From assembly GCA_002784145.1 (NCBI GenBank), contig PFKE01000154.1:1-55018 (forward strand): 55,018 bases of DNA, given 5' to 3'. The notes under the pieces are model-generated. The model was not told the DNA's origin. It searched no databases and saw only the letters and a program-made list of their open reading frames with translations. This document shows, piece by piece, positions 1-6,576 of this stretch (position 1 is its first letter; every line of letters starts with the position of its first letter). The DNA comes from Flavobacteriaceae bacterium CG_4_10_14_3_um_filter_33_47 (GTDB lineage Bacteria > Bacteroidota > Bacteroidia > Flavobacteriales > Flavobacteriaceae). The translations under genes were made by a program, and so were the position numbers.

Positions 1-693
1 ATAAATTTTATATTCTTTTTCCCCCATATAAGTACCTTTTGACGGTTTGTTTATTTTTGGTGCTTTCTTTTTAAACTTTATGTTCTTTGCATAAATAATG
101 AAATCCTTTTCGTGGATTTCTAAAATTAAACCTGGCAAACCATAATATCCTATTGGCCCGTAGTTATTGGTAATCTCGGGAGCGAACCAAGCAACAACTT
201 CAATAATTTTTCCGTTATTCAAGCTTTTATTTTTTTTTGCTTTTACAGCCATGTATTTGTCTATCATTTTTGTTTCCTTTGTTATTGTCCAATCCTTCGG
301 ACTAATCGTATCAACAAGAATTACTCGTTCTCCAAAAACATCATGATCCCATAATGATATACCACTTTCTAATGAGAAGTAATATGTTCCGTCTCCTCTA
401 ACATGTAACATGGCGTATTTGACATCGTCTTCAAAATCATCAATTGACAGGTGTTTTTCAGAGGTAAATGAAGCAGCATGCTTATTAAATTGAAGTTTAT
501 ATATAATGTTTTTAGAACTTTCACTCATCTTTATTTTTTCTTTGTTATAGAATGTCGCAAATTCTGATTTTTTTAAAGAGTTAGTATAGTTTGGGATAAT
601 AATTTTTTGCCCATAGGTAACGACACCACTTGATTGGGAGTATAGAATGAAAGAAAAACACGTTAGAAAAAAAAAGGTTAATTTATTCTTCAT
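1..693 (-). CDS. GLPGLI family protein, cassette 1 (3' end outside window)
   Basis: An open frame of 231 codons runs from ATG at 693 to the window edge with no stop, so the C-terminus is missing. It opens with a signal peptide (MKNKLTFFFLTCFSF, then SQSS) and carries YYGLPGLILEI near residue 200, the signature of the GLPGLI family (TIGR01200 type). Upstream of the motif it has the family's WTITKETK and EVVAWFAPEI segments. GLPGLI proteins are exported envelope proteins of Bacteroidota with no established reaction. The small secreted protein at 773-1000 lies 79 bp upstream on the same strand, so the two are probably co-transcribed. Family membership is secure; function is unknown. Confidence 0.88.
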   Translation of the reverse strand, partial: MKNKLTFFFLTCFSFILYSQSSGVVTYGQKIIIPNYTNSLKKSEFATFYNKEKIKMSESSKNIIYKLQFNKHAASFTSEKHLSIDDFEDDVKYAMLHVRGDGTYYFSLESGISLWDHDVFGERVILVDTISPKDWTITKETKMIDKYMAVKAKKNKSLNNGKIIEVVAWFAPEITNNYGPIGYYGLPGLILEIHEKDFIIYAKNIKFKKKAPKINKPSKGTYMGEKEYKIY

Positions 694-772
694 TTTTTAT
701 AAAGTTACATGAAAATTAAATAGGCAGCATCGAAATAAAAATGGATGCTGCCTCAAAAAAATATTATGCTTG

Positions 773-1000
773 TTATATTCCTTCGCAAGCATCGCGAAAA
801 TCTCTAGCTCTTTGACCAGCTACTCTAGGGTCAACCCCTTCTTGATTAACCATAAATTCATAATAGCCTTGTGCAAGTTCATTACAAGCAAGCTTTACAA
901 CCTCTATGCTTTCAGTATTTGTGTTGGCTAGTTTTATCTTTGTGTTGGAGGTAAAACTAAACATAGACAACATACCAATAACAATAAGAATTTTTCTCAT
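773..1000 (-). CDS. small secreted two-cysteine protein, cassette 1
   Basis: 75 residues: a signal peptide of about 25 residues, then a predicted-helical mature part with exactly two cysteines, C39 and C72, 32 residues apart, the second three residues from the C-terminus. The segment ACNELAQGY matches ACWDMAYHY of the protein at 2332-2541 in spacing. Both have a glycine 16 residues after the first cysteine and the same C-to-C distance, so they are homologous. A disulfide joining the ends of a helical hairpin in the periplasm or outside the cell is a reasonable inference. It sits just upstream of a GLPGLI gene, as do its three relatives in this window. There is no lanthipeptide-type leader. 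Confidence 0.75.
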   Translation of the reverse strand: MRKILIVIGMLSMFSFTSNTKIKLANTNTESIEVVKLACNELAQGYYEFMVNQEGVDPRVAGQRARDFRDACEGI

Positions 1001-1016
1001 AATTTCTAAAATTTTA

Positions 1017-1045
1017 AACCAGTTCAGTTTATTGAATGACTGGTT
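1017..1045 (-). promoter_or_regulatory. 5'-leader hairpin of cassette 1
   Basis: AACCAGT (1017-1023) pairs with ACTGGTT (1039-1045) around a 15-nt loop, 16 bases upstream of the start codon at 1000. The same position is a hairpin in the other cassettes with different arm sequences. Role in translation or RNA stability is inferred. Confidence 0.5.
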
Positions 1046-1067
1046 GGTTAAACTAAATGTGTTGTTC

Positions 1068-1133
1068 AGTCTATTCAGTCTATAATTTTTAGTCTATGAG
1101 AGATTAGTCTATTTTTTTAGTTTAGGCAGTCTA
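1068..1133 (-). repeat. AGTCTA array, five units
   Basis: AGTCTA (TAGACT on the transcribed strand) starts at 1068, 1077, 1091, 1106 and 1128. Spacings are 9, 14, 15 and 22. The array lies 68-133 bp before the start codon of the small protein. It could be a protein-binding array on DNA or an RNA element; a further TAGACT in the opposite sense lies at 1230. Confidence 0.6.
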
Positions 1134-1181
1134 AAACCTAAACTTGTATGCTGTTATTTAATTTTAAGGGAGAATAAAAAT

Positions 1182-1195
1182 AATCAGCGCTGATT
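1182..1195. promoter_or_regulatory. perfect palindrome AATCAGCGCTGATT (copy A)
   Basis: A perfect 14-bp palindrome 182 bp upstream of the small-protein start, flanked on one side by AAGGGAGAAT (1166-1175) and on the other by a second short palindrome, GTTGCAAC. The same arrangement occurs at 3805 and 42705. It is probably an operator or a conserved promoter element; no consensus TAnnTTTG box was found beside it. Confidence 0.6.
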
Positions 1196-1274
1196 TGTTG
1201 CAACTTTTGCCCAAAAACATCGTGTTGTATAGACTGAGACAAAACGTTGCTTCTGGACATTTCAAACTTAAAAA

Positions 1275-1550
1275 GACACTATCCCAAAAAGTGTGTAAAC
1301 TAAAATTACGAGGGTTTAACTTTATCTAAAGTTGAACCCTTTTTTCAAATATAGTCAAAAACTGGTTTAAAATAATACCCCTGTTCCTAATGGGCATCGA
1401 CTATTTTTTAGTAGCCTCTCTTAAAGCTAAAAAAGTGGACTTCATAATGGCTTCATCTGTTGGGAATGACAGCTTGTTCTTGGTGTATTTCCTGATTTTC
1501 CCATTAAGGTTGGACTTGCAACAAAAAGACGGACAATTTTTAGTATATGG
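1275..1550 (-). mobile_element. IS256-family remnant (3' end only)
   Basis: GACACTATCCCAAAAAGTG at 1275 looks like the outer end of an IS256-type terminal repeat. It is followed on the minus strand by the C-terminal tail of a mutator-type transposase. A 13-bp hairpin (1312-1339, one wobble pair) overlaps the transposase stop and is followed by T residues on the plus strand. The rest of the element, including its other end, is missing: the following sequence is the stop region of the next GLPGLI gene. The element interrupts the conserved upstream region of cassette 1. Confidence 0.75.
1326..1517 (-). pseudogene. IS256-family transposase fragment
   Basis: The minus frame ending at the TAG at 1326-1328 reads [16 protein letters not shown], then [21 protein letters not shown], a TAG (1401-1403), SMPIRN and ILNQFLTIFEKRVQL. 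This is the C-terminal region of IS256/mutator transposases, in which the stop replaces the tryptophan of the KKW(S/T)MPI segment. The catalytic DDE region is absent and the frame degenerates upstream of about 1517. It cannot make an active transposase. Confidence 0.8.
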
Positions 1551-1553
1551 AAT

Positions 1554-2300
1554 CTATTTTTTAAATTCCAAAAATTTCTTTTGAAGTAATGTTAAATATT
1601 CTTTTTCAGAAAAATTAGTTCCACCTTTAGGCCTACATAATAATTTCTTGTCGCTAGAATAATTAAATATTATCTTATCAACGTAAAAAACTATTTTACC
1701 ATTTGGAGAAGCTTCTAAAACCAAACCAGGGAGACCGTCTAATCCTGCAGGGCCAAATGGAACAGGGATTTCATTTGTAAACCACGCTTCAACATTAAAA
1801 ACCTTTTCTTCATTTTTTACAGTATCAATATCAGTCTTTGTAGAAATTGCTTTGCGACAAATATACTCACCTATTTTCTTTGTTTCATTAGTAATTGTCC
1901 ATTTATATTCATCAAATGAATAAAAGATATTTACTGTCATTCCTAAAGAATTTCTTCTTTCAATTTTTTCTTTGGTGTTCAGATTTTTATACCTAATTCC
2001 CCCAGCTAGAACTTTTGCCATTTTGTAATTGAAATCATCATTTAATTCTAATTTTTCTTTTGTCTTAAATAACGATGTTTTATTGTCAAAAAAAAGCTGG
2101 CATTCAACATCATCTAAAGAACTTGTTATTTCTTTTACTTTTTTTAAAATCTTTGAGTCATTAATGCTTTCATATTTATTTATACCTGAGCTGTTATCAT
2201 CAATTTTAATTATTTTATAATTTACTAAAGCAATATCATTTTGGGAAAAAATGATATTGCTTAATAAAAAAATTACAATTATGTGGGTTTTATATACCAT
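1554..2300 (-). CDS. GLPGLI family protein, cassette 2
   Basis: 248 residues with a signal peptide (MVYKTHIIVIFLLSNIIFSQ), then the family layout: a beta-rich N-terminal half, WTITNETKKIGEYICRKA near residue 140, VEAWFTNEIPVPFGP, and DGLPGLVLEA near residue 190. The W-x-(I/L)-T-x-E-T-K and GLPGL motifs match the other three copies. It is the last gene of an apparent four-gene unit with 2332-3624. The reaction is unknown; the protein is probably periplasmic or outer-membrane facing. Its 3' end abuts the IS256 remnant. Confidence 0.88.
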   Translation of the reverse strand: MVYKTHIIVIFLLSNIIFSQNDIALVNYKIIKIDDNSSGINKYESINDSKILKKVKEITSSLDDVECQLFFDNKTSLFKTKEKLELNDDFNYKMAKVLAGGIRYKNLNTKEKIERRNSLGMTVNIFYSFDEYKWTITNETKKIGEYICRKAISTKTDIDTVKNEEKVFNVEAWFTNEIPVPFGPAGLDGLPGLVLEASPNGKIVFYVDKIIFNYSSDKKLLCRPKGGTNFSEKEYLTLLQKKFLEFKK

Positions 2301-2331
2301 ATAAAAACTTCTAATTAATAGATACGACTTA

Positions 2332-2541
2332 TTACCACTCTAAACAAGACTCATAAGCCTCCTCCATAATTAACTCTCTCTGAGCTCCTGTGAGCCCATA
2401 TTCTTCAGCAGCATGTAATGAATAATGATAAGCCATATCCCAACAGGCCTCATCTACCTTAAAGAAATAAACATTGTCTTTTGCTTTGGATACACTTGAT
2501 ACTACTAATAAAAAAAGAATCAAGCTTAATACGTTTTTCAT
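2332..2541 (-). CDS. small secreted two-cysteine protein, cassette 2
   Basis: Start placed at the ATG at 2541 (MKNVLSLILFLLVVSS) rather than 2568. The relatives start at the equivalent point, and the nine extra residues (MNWFKILEI) would be translated from the conserved leader. The product has 69 residues: signal peptide to about residue 20, then two cysteines, C33 and C66, 32 residues apart, in ACWDMAYHY and ESCLEW. Cysteine spacing is identical to the cassette-1 protein. The mature part is acidic and predicted helical. It lies 31 bp upstream of its GLPGLI gene and 106 bp downstream of the previous one. Confidence 0.72.
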   Translation of the reverse strand: MKNVLSLILFLLVVSSVSKAKDNVYFFKVDEACWDMAYHYSLHAAEEYGLTGAQRELIMEEAYESCLEW

Positions 2542-2557
2542 AATTTCTAAAATTTTA

Positions 2558-2636
2558 AACCAGTTCATGTTTTCAAATAACTGGTTGGTTAAACTAAATG
2601 TGTGTTCAGTCTATTCAGTCTATAAATTTTAGTCTA
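2558..2636 (-). repeat. shortened upstream repeat, copy B
   Basis: Carries the leader hairpin (AACCAGTT 2558-2565 with AACTGGTT 2579-2586) and three AGTCTA units (2608, 2617, 2631), then runs at once into the end of the preceding GLPGLI gene. The palindrome and everything beyond it are absent. The copy therefore probably sits inside a longer transcript, which points to an RNA-level role for the hairpin and repeats, or is simply a leftover of duplication. Confidence 0.6.
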
Positions 2637-2647
2637 CGAAATCTATT

Positions 2648-3415
2648 TTAATCATCGATATAATTTTCAAATTTTTTATTTAAACTTTTAATTAAATCTT
2701 TGAATTCTTGTTGGTTCATTGCTTTTAAGTCATTAATTTTTTCTATTTCCAAGTTTTTAATGGTCTCTATTTTTTTAATTGTTACTATAGCGCCTTTTAA
2801 ATCAACTTCTGCTATTAAGCCAGGCAATCCCATAAAAATGTCAGGACCAGATTGTAATTGAATTGATGGTATATACCAAGCAACAACCTTTAAGTCTTCA
2901 TTTGTTACAGGGTGATAATAGCTCCCTTCTGCTTTTATTGCATTAAAGTCAAGAATTTTTTTTGTTTCTTTTTTAAAGACCCAATTAAAATTAAAGTAAT
3001 CCCTTTTTACTGTAAAATCTTGGTTAAGTATGTTTCTAACAAAAACTATGCTATCTACATTATGGTTAGCATAAACCCTTTCATTAAAAGAAGTAAACCT
3101 CTGTGCTCCTCTTGACAAAATATGTTCAAGAGGTGAATCACTTTCTTTATTTAAGGCGTTTTCTTGCTCGAAATAAGATTCTTCTTGATTAGCGATGAGA
3201 ATGTAATTTACATCTTTTGTGTAATCTGCCATTTTCTCAAATAGCTGTTTACTGTTATTATCTAGATTATCTAAAGATCCCTGTATTTTAACATCTGTAA
3301 CCGAATATGTTACTTTAAAAACATTCTGTGCATGTGAATTTGGAATGACTCCCATAAAAAAATACAAAAAGAAAATGCCTTTTAAAAACTTATTTGATAA
3401 ACATGAGTTTCTCAT
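2648..3415 (-). CDS. GLPGLI family protein, cassette 3
   Basis: 255 residues with a signal peptide (MRNSCLSNKFLKGIFFLYFF, cleavage near NSHAQ), then the family pattern WVFKKETKKILDF near residue 150, VVAWYIPSIQL and FMGLPGLIAEV near residue 200. The segment before the motif (QLQSGPDI) differs from the IPVP(F/Y)GP of copies 2 and 4, so this copy has diverged. Its start overlaps the stop of the small-protein gene 3412-3624 by four bases (ATGA), indicating translational coupling. Function unknown. Confidence 0.87.
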   Translation of the reverse strand: MRNSCLSNKFLKGIFFLYFFMGVIPNSHAQNVFKVTYSVTDVKIQGSLDNLDNNSKQLFEKMADYTKDVNYILIANQEESYFEQENALNKESDSPLEHILSRGAQRFTSFNERVYANHNVDSIVFVRNILNQDFTVKRDYFNFNWVFKKETKKILDFNAIKAEGSYYHPVTNEDLKVVAWYIPSIQLQSGPDIFMGLPGLIAEVDLKGAIVTIKKIETIKNLEIEKINDLKAMNQQEFKDLIKSLNKKFENYIDD

Positions 3416-3624
3416 CTACAAATACCTTTGGAGTTTAAATATTTAGTAAGTTGAAGAACAAATCCAACATTGTCAATATTAATTTCACCTTCAGTTTGTA
3501 TTACCCAGTTTCTAGCAATAGAAAAACAGGTTTCTGTCACTGGAGAATTATTGGAAGTGGAGGCATTAGTACTGATTGATGCACAAAACAAAAAAACTGC
3601 AATAAAACTTAATACTTTTTTCAT
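3412..3624 (-). CDS. small secreted two-cysteine protein, cassette 3
   Basis: 70 residues beginning MKKVLSFIAVFLF, a signal peptide ending near residue 21. The mature part has two cysteines, C33 (TCFSIARNW) and C69, the next-to-last residue, 35 residues apart. The pattern C-x2-[LMI]-A-x2-[YW] is shared with the cassette 1 and 2 proteins although overall similarity is low. Translationally coupled by ATGA overlap to the GLPGLI gene downstream. First gene of the probable unit 3624-1554. No recognised domain. Confidence 0.72.
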   Translation of the reverse strand: MKKVLSFIAVFLFCASISTNASTSNNSPVTETCFSIARNWVIQTEGEINIDNVGFVLQLTKYLNSKGICR

Positions 3625-3642
3625 AATTTTAAAAATTTAAAC

Positions 3643-3665
3643 CAGCTAATTTTATTTGATAGCTG
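3643..3665 (-). promoter_or_regulatory. 5'-leader hairpin of cassette 3
   Basis: CAGCTA (3643-3648) pairs with TAGCTG (3660-3665), 18 bases upstream of the start at 3624. Compared with copies 1 and 2, both arms have changed in a matching way (AGT/ACT to AGCTA/TAGCT), which favours a paired RNA. Confidence 0.5.
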
Positions 3666-3666
3666 A

Positions 3667-3897
3667 TTGGTTAAACTAAATACGTGTTCAGTCTATTCAG
3701 TCTATAATTTTTAGTCTATGAGAGATTAGTCTATTTTTTTAGTTTAAGCAGTCTAAAACTTAAACCTGTTTCGCTGTTATTTAATGCTAAGGGAGAATAA
3801 AAATAATCAGCGCTGATTTGTTGCAACTTTTGCCCAAAAACATCATGTTGTATAGACTAAAACAAAACTTTGCTTTTGAACATTTCAAACTTAAAAA
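3667..3897 (-). repeat. long upstream repeat, copy C (partner 1044-1274)
   Basis: Near-identical partner of copy A. Contains AGTCTA at 3690, 3699, 3713, 3728 and 3750 with the same spacings as copy A, then AAGGGAGAAT (3789-3798), the palindrome and GTTGCAAC. Unlike copy A it continues past CATTTCAAAC and a long A-tract into the distal site at 3965. The 3625-4178 gap holds no clear gene besides these elements and the left end of the IS200 element. Confidence 0.85.
3805..3818. promoter_or_regulatory. perfect palindrome AATCAGCGCTGATT (copy C)
   Basis: Same 14-bp palindrome as at 1182, here 181 bp from the start codon at 3624, with AAGGGAGAAT six bases away on one side and GTTGCAAC on the other. 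Confidence 0.6.
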
Positions 3898-3964
3898 AAA
3901 AAAAATGAATTAAACAAGTTTTTCTTACATATTTTCAACGTTTTATCGAAAACACGAAAAAGGG

Positions 3965-3981
3965 TTACGGTTTTACCGCAA
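3965..3981. promoter_or_regulatory. distal inverted site TTACGGTTTTACCGCAA
   Basis: TTACGGT-TTT-ACCGCAA is a near-perfect inverted repeat starting 160 bp from the start of the palindrome at 3805. The related TTGTGGTTTTACAGTAA lies 159 bp from the palindrome in cassette 4. The symmetry suits a dimeric activator such as a response regulator; which one is not known. Confidence 0.5.
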
Positions 3982-4040
3982 TTAGTAAAGGTGTCTTTGA
4001 ATTATGGAAAGCCTTAGTTAAAATTAAATACCGACCTCTA

Positions 4041-4063
4041 AAAGGTTAATTTATTTTTCATTT
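4041..4063 (-). other. possible relic of a GLPGLI gene start
   Basis: On the minus strand ATG at 4061 reads MKNKLTF and then TAG. The same 20-odd bases open the GLPGLI gene of cassette 1 (673-695) with one difference. It may be the broken start of a lost cassette gene, but so short a match could be chance. Confidence 0.25.
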
Positions 4064-4111
4064 ATTTTAAACGTAGTTCTTTTTTTATGATAAAATCACG
4101 TAATTAATTTC

Positions 4112-4677
4112 AAATTCGGGGAATGGGAGAAAATCCCTCGCCTTTAGGCGAAGACTTTAGTTTGTTTATCTTTGTGATATGCAGCATTATCGTAAAACAT
4201 CCCACACGGTTTATGATATAAAATATCATTTAGTATGGATAACAAAATACCGTAAAAGAGTATTGACTGGAGTATTGGCAGCGCGAGTCCGTTCCCTTAT
4301 ACGTGAGATTTGTAAAGCAAATGAAGTAGAAATAATAAAGGGTCACATTTCATCAGATCACGTTCACTTGTTTGTGTCGGTTCCACCCCATATTTCTGTA
4401 AGCAAGTTGATGCAGTATATAAAAGGGAAAAGTTCCAGAAAAGTGATGTCAGAGTTTAAGGCGATATCAAAGATGTATTGGGGTCGGCATTTTTGGGCAC
4501 GGGGATATTTTGTGGTAAGTTCAGGAACCATAACGGATGAAATGATAATGGAGTATATAGAAAAACAAGATATTGAGGACAAAGATGGAGATTTTAAAAT
4601 ATCAGGAGAATAGCTTTAGCCGCCTTAAGGCGGAAATCAAATCTACCGGCTTAAAGACGGTAGTAGTTTAATTCTTG
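4112..4677 (+). mobile_element. IS200/IS605-family element, transposase only
   Basis: A TnpA gene (4179-4613) is flanked by subterminal hairpins. On the left are GGGA/TCCC (4125-4137) and TCGCC-TTTA-GGCGA (4138-4151). On the right are the palindrome CCGCCTTAAGGCGG (4620-4633) and CTACCG...CGGTAG (4643-4663). Lack of terminal inverted repeats and presence of imperfect hairpins are normal for this family. There is no TnpB, so this is the IS200 form. Outer limits are approximate. Confidence 0.75.
4179..4613 (+). CDS. tnpA: IS200/IS605-family transposase TnpA (Y1 HUH)
   Basis: 144 residues, the usual length for TnpA. The HUH metal-binding pair is H61-V-H63 in SSDHVHLFVSVPP, and the nucleophilic tyrosine is Y126 in DEMIMEYIEKQ. 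TnpA cuts and rejoins single-stranded DNA by recognising the hairpins at each end of the element. All catalytic residues are present and the frame is intact, so the element may still be mobile. The N-terminal YDIKYHLVWITKYRK is the family's most conserved segment. It has no neighbours of its own; it sits between cassette 3 and dxs. Confidence 0.92.
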   Translation: MQHYRKTSHTVYDIKYHLVWITKYRKRVLTGVLAARVRSLIREICKANEVEIIKGHISSDHVHLFVSVPPHISVSKLMQYIKGKSSRKVMSEFKAISKMYWGRHFWARGYFVVSSGTITDEMIMEYIEKQDIEDKDGDFKISGE

Positions 4678-4680
4678 TAT

Positions 4681-6447
4681 CTAGATTAGGGCATTAAAGC
4701 ATTTCGTTAAACGGTCTGCATTCAATCCAACAAATTCTTGCAATTCTGCAATTCGGCCATGTTCAATAAAAGCATCAGGTATTCCAAGAATTTTTATGGG
4801 ATTGGTATAATTATGTTTTGAAGCAAATTCAAGAATAGCACTGCCAAATCCGCCGCTTATGGCATTGTCTTCAACCGTAATAATTATGCTGAATTTTTTA
4901 AAAATAGTATGCAGCAAGGCTTCATCTAAAGGTTTTGCAAAACGCATATCGTAATGTGCAATGGCATTCTTGTTATCGCAATTTTTGATAGCTTCTTCTA
5001 CATTTTTACTGATGGTTCCAAAAGTTAAAATGGCTAGGTTGGTTCCAGATTTTAGTTGAACACCTTTACCAATTTCGATGGGCTCAAAACGTTGTTTCCA
5101 ATTTATGGTAACGCCTCTTCCTCTAGGATATCTAATAGCCATGGGTTGTTCTAAACCAAGTTGAGCCGTAAACATTATGTTACGCAATTCTATTTCATTT
5201 CTGGGTGCAAAAATGATAAGATTAGGAATACATCTTAAATACGATACATCAAAAACACCATGATGCGTTGCGCCATCTTCGCCAACCAAACCAGCGCGGT
5301 CTAAACAAAAAATCACCGGTAATTTTTGCAAGGCTACATCATGAATAACTTGGTCATAAGCCCGTTGCAAAAACGTAGAATAAATGTTACAAAACGGCAT
5401 CAATCCTTGAGTTGCCATACCAGCTGCAAGCGTTACGGCATGTTGCTCGGCAATACCCACATCAAAAGCACGGTCTGGTATTTGTTCCATCATGTATTTT
5501 AATGAACTGCCTGTTGGCATGGCTGGTGTAATACCAACAATGTTTTTGTTTGCTTTAGCAAGTTCAACAAGTGTAATACCAAAAACATCCTGGTATTTTG
5601 GTGGAAGATTTTCATCAGATTTTGAAAAAACATCACCTGTTTGTGCGTTAAACTTTCCAGGTGCATGATAGGTTACTTGATCATCTTCAGCTTGTTTTAA
5701 ACCTTTTCCCTTGGTGGTTATAACATGTAAAAATTTTGGGCCTTTTACTGTTTTTAAGCGTTTTAATTCAGAAATAATATGATGGATATCATGACCGTCA
5801 ATAGGTCCTGAATAATCAAAATTTAAAGCCTCAAAAATATTGTCCTGCTTTTGAGTTCCTTTTTTAACGTTGGTTAAATATTGTTTTAAAGCACCAACAC
5901 TTGGGTCAATACCAATGGCATTGTCATTTAAAATGACCAATAAATTCGCGTTGGTAACGCCTGCATGATTTAAGCCTTCAAACGCCATGCCGCTGGCAAT
6001 AGATGCGTCTCCAATAACGGCTATATGATGTTTGTTTTCATACCCCAAAAGTTGAGAGGCAATAGCCATTCCTAAAGCAGCTGAAATAGAGGTTGACGCA
6101 TGACCTACACCAAAAGCATCGTACACACTTTCGCTTCGTTTTGGAAAACCACTCAGTCCACCCAGTTGTCTGTTAGTATGAAATTGATGGCGTCTGCCAG
6201 TCAATATTTTATGCCCATATGCTTGATGGCCAACATCCCAAATGAGTAAATCTTCAGGAGTATTAAAAACGTAATGAAGCGCAATGGTTAATTCAACAAC
6301 GCCTAAACTAGCACCTAAATGCCCTTCTTTAGTAGCTACTATATTGATGATAAATTCGCGTAATTCTTTGGCAAGAAGAGGTAACTCTTCTTGCGCTATT
6401 AGGCGCAAATCTTTAGGTGACTTAATTGTATTTAATAATTTTTGCAT
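4681..6447 (-). CDS. dxs: 1-deoxy-D-xylulose-5-phosphate synthase
   Basis: 588 residues. It joins pyruvate and glyceraldehyde 3-phosphate with thiamine diphosphate, the first step of the MEP route to isoprenoids. Visible are H43 in GHLGASLG, DVGHQAYGHK near 71-80, the ThDP/Mg motif GDAS at 146-149 with N174, catalytic E334 in GIAEQHAVTLAAG, and DRAG at 383-386. The C-terminal transketolase domain is complete. Start at 6447 fits: a consensus promoter lies 7 bases upstream. A polyprenyl synthase that would use the pathway's product lies at 22375. Divergent from tadA. Confidence 0.96.
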   Translation of the reverse strand: MQKLLNTIKSPKDLRLIAQEELPLLAKELREFIINIVATKEGHLGASLGVVELTIALHYVFNTPEDLLIWDVGHQAYGHKILTGRRHQFHTNRQLGGLSGFPKRSESVYDAFGVGHASTSISAALGMAIASQLLGYENKHHIAVIGDASIASGMAFEGLNHAGVTNANLLVILNDNAIGIDPSVGALKQYLTNVKKGTQKQDNIFEALNFDYSGPIDGHDIHHIISELKRLKTVKGPKFLHVITTKGKGLKQAEDDQVTYHAPGKFNAQTGDVFSKSDENLPPKYQDVFGITLVELAKANKNIVGITPAMPTGSSLKYMMEQIPDRAFDVGIAEQHAVTLAAGMATQGLMPFCNIYSTFLQRAYDQVIHDVALQKLPVIFCLDRAGLVGEDGATHHGVFDVSYLRCIPNLIIFAPRNEIELRNIMFTAQLGLEQPMAIRYPRGRGVTINWKQRFEPIEIGKGVQLKSGTNLAILTFGTISKNVEEAIKNCDNKNAIAHYDMRFAKPLDEALLHTIFKKFSIIITVEDNAISGGFGSAILEFASKHNYTNPIKILGIPDAFIEHGRIAELQEFVGLNADRLTKCFNALI

Positions 6448-6454
6448 ACTATTA

Positions 6455-6484
6455 CAAATGTACTACTTGAAATGCCATAACAAA
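6455..6484 (-). promoter_or_regulatory. dxs promoter
   Basis: On the minus strand TTTG (6481-6484) and TACATTTG (6455-6462) are 18 bp apart, the Bacteroidota housekeeping form TTTG-N-TAnnTTTG. Only seven bases separate the TACATTTG box from the dxs ATG, so the message has almost no leader. Confidence 0.6.
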
Positions 6485-6563
6485 AAATAATAGTGATTAA
6501 AAAGGATATTATGGCAGCACATCTGTCATATAAAAAAATAACAAGAATTATCAGATGAAATTG

Positions 6564-6571
6564 TATTTTTG
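6564..6571 (+). promoter_or_regulatory. -7 box of tadA
   Basis: TATTTTTG matches TAnnTTTG and ends five bases before the tadA ATG, implying a leaderless or nearly leaderless message. No clear TTTG was found at the right upstream distance. Confidence 0.4.
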
Positions 6572-6576
6572 CCTTT

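Larger units (their letters stand above)
1044..1274 (-). repeat. long upstream repeat, copy A (partner 3667-3897)
   Basis: This 231-bp stretch is nearly gap-free and nearly identical by eye to 3667-3897. All landmarks (start codon, AGTCTA units, palindrome, CATTTCAAAC) are offset by 2622-2624 bp between the copies. It is the upstream region of the cassette-1 small protein. Identity stops at 1274, exactly where the IS256 remnant begins; the partner continues into further conserved sequence. Confidence 0.85.

Noticed and set aside
1068-1133. AGTCTA array as a CRISPR.
   Set aside because: Units are six bases with irregular 3-16-base gaps; no repeats of CRISPR length and no cas genes.
1390-1584. 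Plus-strand open frame of 64 codons.
   Set aside because: It is the reverse strand of the IS256 transposase remnant, whose minus-strand reading matches the family.
773-3624. Small secreted proteins as lanthipeptide or other RiPP precursors.
   Set aside because: They have Sec-type signal peptides, no RiPP-type leader, and no modification enzymes (LanB/C, radical SAM, YcaO) nearby.
3909-4049. Stop-free plus-strand stretch of 46 codons ending GVFELWKALVKIKYRPLKG.
   Set aside because: It looks protein-like, but it has no start, overlaps the distal regulatory site, and the homologous stretch at 42840-42880 is full of stops. I cannot match it to a family.
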